Below, piece by piece: positions 10,127 to 13,100 of a stretch of 14,181 bases of DNA (within the stretch, counting starts at the first letter, position 1; every line of letters begins with the position of its first letter). Source of the DNA: Phoronis pallida (taxonomy: Eukaryota; Phoronida; Phoronidae); contig JAOXYC010093335.1 in NCBI GenBank assembly GCA_028565715.1, positions 1 to 14,181 on the forward strand, written 5' to 3'. Below the pieces are notes generated by a model. It was not told the origin of the DNA, searched no databases, and saw only the letters and a program-made list of their open reading frames with translations. A program made the translations under genes and the position numbers.

Positions 10127-13100
10127 CATATTATACACTTTTTCCAGTGGTATATCTCAAGATTTATCCGAACAAATCCAGCTGACTGTGCAGAATGCGT
10201 CCATATTTATGGCCAAGGCTCGCCAGTCTCAGCCAGCAGGAATGGGCGGTATGCCCCCTGGTAAACCCCCCATACCCCCCACATCAGGGATTGGTATTGG
10301 CCTTGGTGCATTCAGCAATCCTGTGAGTATCAATCAGCTTTCCCTTGCTACTCATTTATGTAGGGTAATTAAATGGTATATGTGGATAAGGATCTTAAAA
10401 ATCTCATTTATTGATCTTGGAATGTTTCATCACATTTGGGGTCATTGTAAATGGACCCCGGATGTGTTGCTAGCTTTGACTCTTATAATTAATATTGACA
10501 AATTTAAAACAAGTGTTGAAATAATTGAAATGTTCAATGTAGTATGATTACCTGTAGAATTTCTCAACATCTATTCAAATATCACAATTTCTCATTCTCC
10601 CCACAGATGGACCCACTGTCAAGTATGGGAGGTGGTCTGGGTCTAGGTGGGACCAGCTCGTCTCTGTCAGGCTTTCCCCCAAGTCTAGCCTCTAGCACTC
10701 TCAACACTGCTCCAGGCTCCCCAGCCAAGCCCCCTGGACCAGCACAGCCTGGCTTTGCTGCAGTGCAAAACCTCACTTCACAGTTACAAGGTACGTTGGA
10801 AGTGGTTTTTACCCAATGATTGATTTTAATAGCCTATATGGTGTTTCTTTACACACTTTGAAAAACAAAACAACACACATCAATATTTCTTTCATGGGTA
10901 GGTCACCAAACAATGTATCATTCTATGTCACAAATTTATTTTTAAACTTTAAAAAGTTGGTTGTGATTTTCTGCAGTTATCGTGTGTGAGAAACGTTGTT
11001 CAAAAACAAATCTTTTTGTGATGATATTTGACAAGAAATAAACAATACGTCAGAACTGAAATTGATAACACTAGTCTCGTTTTTTGTGCCCAGGTTTGGG
11101 TATGCAGAATGTGATTAGTTCAGTAACACCAGGAACAAGAACCACTCCTACATTAGGTGCCCTCAGTTCAGCAGCTATCAAATCACAACCTCCTAATACA
11201 GAACGACTCAGACAAGGTTTGTATACATTTTGGACAATTTTACAATTTCCCTTGGATGAATAATTACCAGTGTCTTAATAGCACCAGTGATATTGCATGT
11301 CAAAAACATTTACTGTGGTTCCAAGGAAGACATGAAATGATGATCACCAAAAATTACAGAATTGATTTTATGGTTCAAGACTTTAATTATTGATCTTTGC
11401 TCTCTGTATTATCTTATGTTTTAATAAATCATTTTGAAATCAGCACTGGATATATCTTGCATTGATCACAATCTTCTTTTAAGAAGATTGTGATCAATGA
11501 AGATTGTGATCAATCCAATTTAAAAATTGGAAACCATTATCCAGTGATTCCAAAATGATTTGTTAAGACATTCACTCCTTTAGAAAACATGTTCATTCTA
11601 AATCATGACTGTATTCACCCCATTAAGCACCAATGCCCCTATAAGCACCCCCTAGCCGTTTTCAGACTGCTGGAATAAGCGCCCCTTCCATGCAACTTAA
11701 TTAATCATCAACTTACCTCGTTTTTTCTGTCGAGCGTTATTCAAATGTGTTGCTTGAGTATGTTTATTTCTTTAAATGCTGACAGCAAAGATCCTAATAT
11801 GGTCTCACAAAACATCTCCAAAGGTTGATAAATTCTATGACATACTGATTTAATTACTTATAAACTATGAAATATTAAATGTAATCGTCACCATCTCTGT
11901 CTGCAGCTGCCGGTGGGGACGTGTCCAGTATGTTCCCGGAGATGCAGCAACAGTTTGCCAAAGAGATTGAAGACGAAGCCAACTCGTACTTTCAGAGAAT
12001 ATACAATCATCCGCCACATCCAACCATTTCCATTGACGAGGTCCTGGATATGTTGAAACAGTTCAAAGATTCGGCATCCAGGAAAGAGAGGGTACGTATT
12101 ACCGCGAAACAAACCAAATAAGAGTATTTAGTTTAGTCTCAGTCCAATAATTTACTAATTAAACTCAGAATATACTCTTTATAGTGCAAGCATTCACATA
12201 ACAAGATTAAAATAAATTGTGCGTTGTGATTTGTCTTAGCTTAATTTGGAAAATCAAACCTTTATTTTTTTCATCATGCATGTGACCTTTAGATTTTCAG
12301 GGGATCAACATAGCTTTTTAGTGTTTTCAATTTTGGATATGAACATGTATCAAACAGAACTATGACTAACACTTGTACTCCTTACATCAATCCATGACTA
12401 AGTTAACTTCATATTATTGTCGTGAAAGAAATTAATTACCCAACTATTATGACATCCTACATCATTTATATTACATCCTACGTCATTTATATTACATTAA
12501 CGCTGGGATTTATTTTCACAGAATTTCTTGGTTTTTCAGTCATGATTAATGTTATGTGATAAAATGATTCTCAAATTCATGGGAAGTAATACAACCTTTA
12601 ATTGGATTCGATTTGGAAAATTCATAGAACTCGACAAAGGCTCGTTCTGTGATTTTTCAAAATTTCATCCAATAAAAGGTTGTATTACATCCCATTCATT
12701 GTAAGAATCACTTTGTATTTTAAAAACTGACCAATTAATTTTATAATTGTTATAGGATGTGTTTGCGTGTATGCTGAGGAACTTGTTTGAAGAGTACAAG
12801 TTTTTCCCTCAGTACCCCGAGAAGGAGCTTCACACGACAGCTGTGTTATTTGGTGGTATCATTGAACAGGGTCTAGTCACGTAAGTGCAATATCTGGTAA
12901 TGGGTGGATGAAGAAATGATAAATTAAATACTGGAATTTTAAATTGAAGAGTCTCATGGCATTTCATCATTGTCACAAGAACTTCAACTTGTGTAATGGC
13001 TGCTATAGGTTATTACACAGTAAAGTTATAACAACTAACATCCATGCTGTTTGTAGCTTATCTGTTTGGCATGGATGCATGGATGAGTTGAAGTTGATGT

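Larger units (their letters stand above)
9357..10147 (+). other. Intron 13 of window, with MITE and ATT microsatellite
   Basis: GT-AG intron of 791 bases. Contains a Tourist-like element (9651-9817) and, next to the acceptor, a retroposon-tail-like segment with an (ATT)n array (10033-10127). The rest is unremarkable. Confidence 0.87.
11217..11906 (+). other. Intron 16 of window, with nested palindromes
   Basis: GT-AG intron of 690 bases. Contains a nested inverted-repeat structure (11421-11569) and a short GC-richer patch (11615-11690). The remainder is AT-rich and featureless. Confidence 0.85.
12092..12755 (+). other. Intron 17 of window, with foldback copy 2
   Basis: GT-AG intron of 664 bases. 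Contains a 21-bp tandem duplication (about 12453-12497) and the second foldback (12554-12716), which ends about 40 bases before exon 18. The rest shows nothing. Confidence 0.86.

Noticed and set aside
9953-10138. Poly-isoleucine proteins on both strands
   Set aside because: They are translations of the ATT microsatellite; the plus-strand frame only joins the real exon 14 at 10148.
10582-10776. Antisense gene opposite exon 15
   Set aside because: It is the shadow of a Gly/Pro/Ser-rich coding exon; low-complexity frames often stay open on the other strand.
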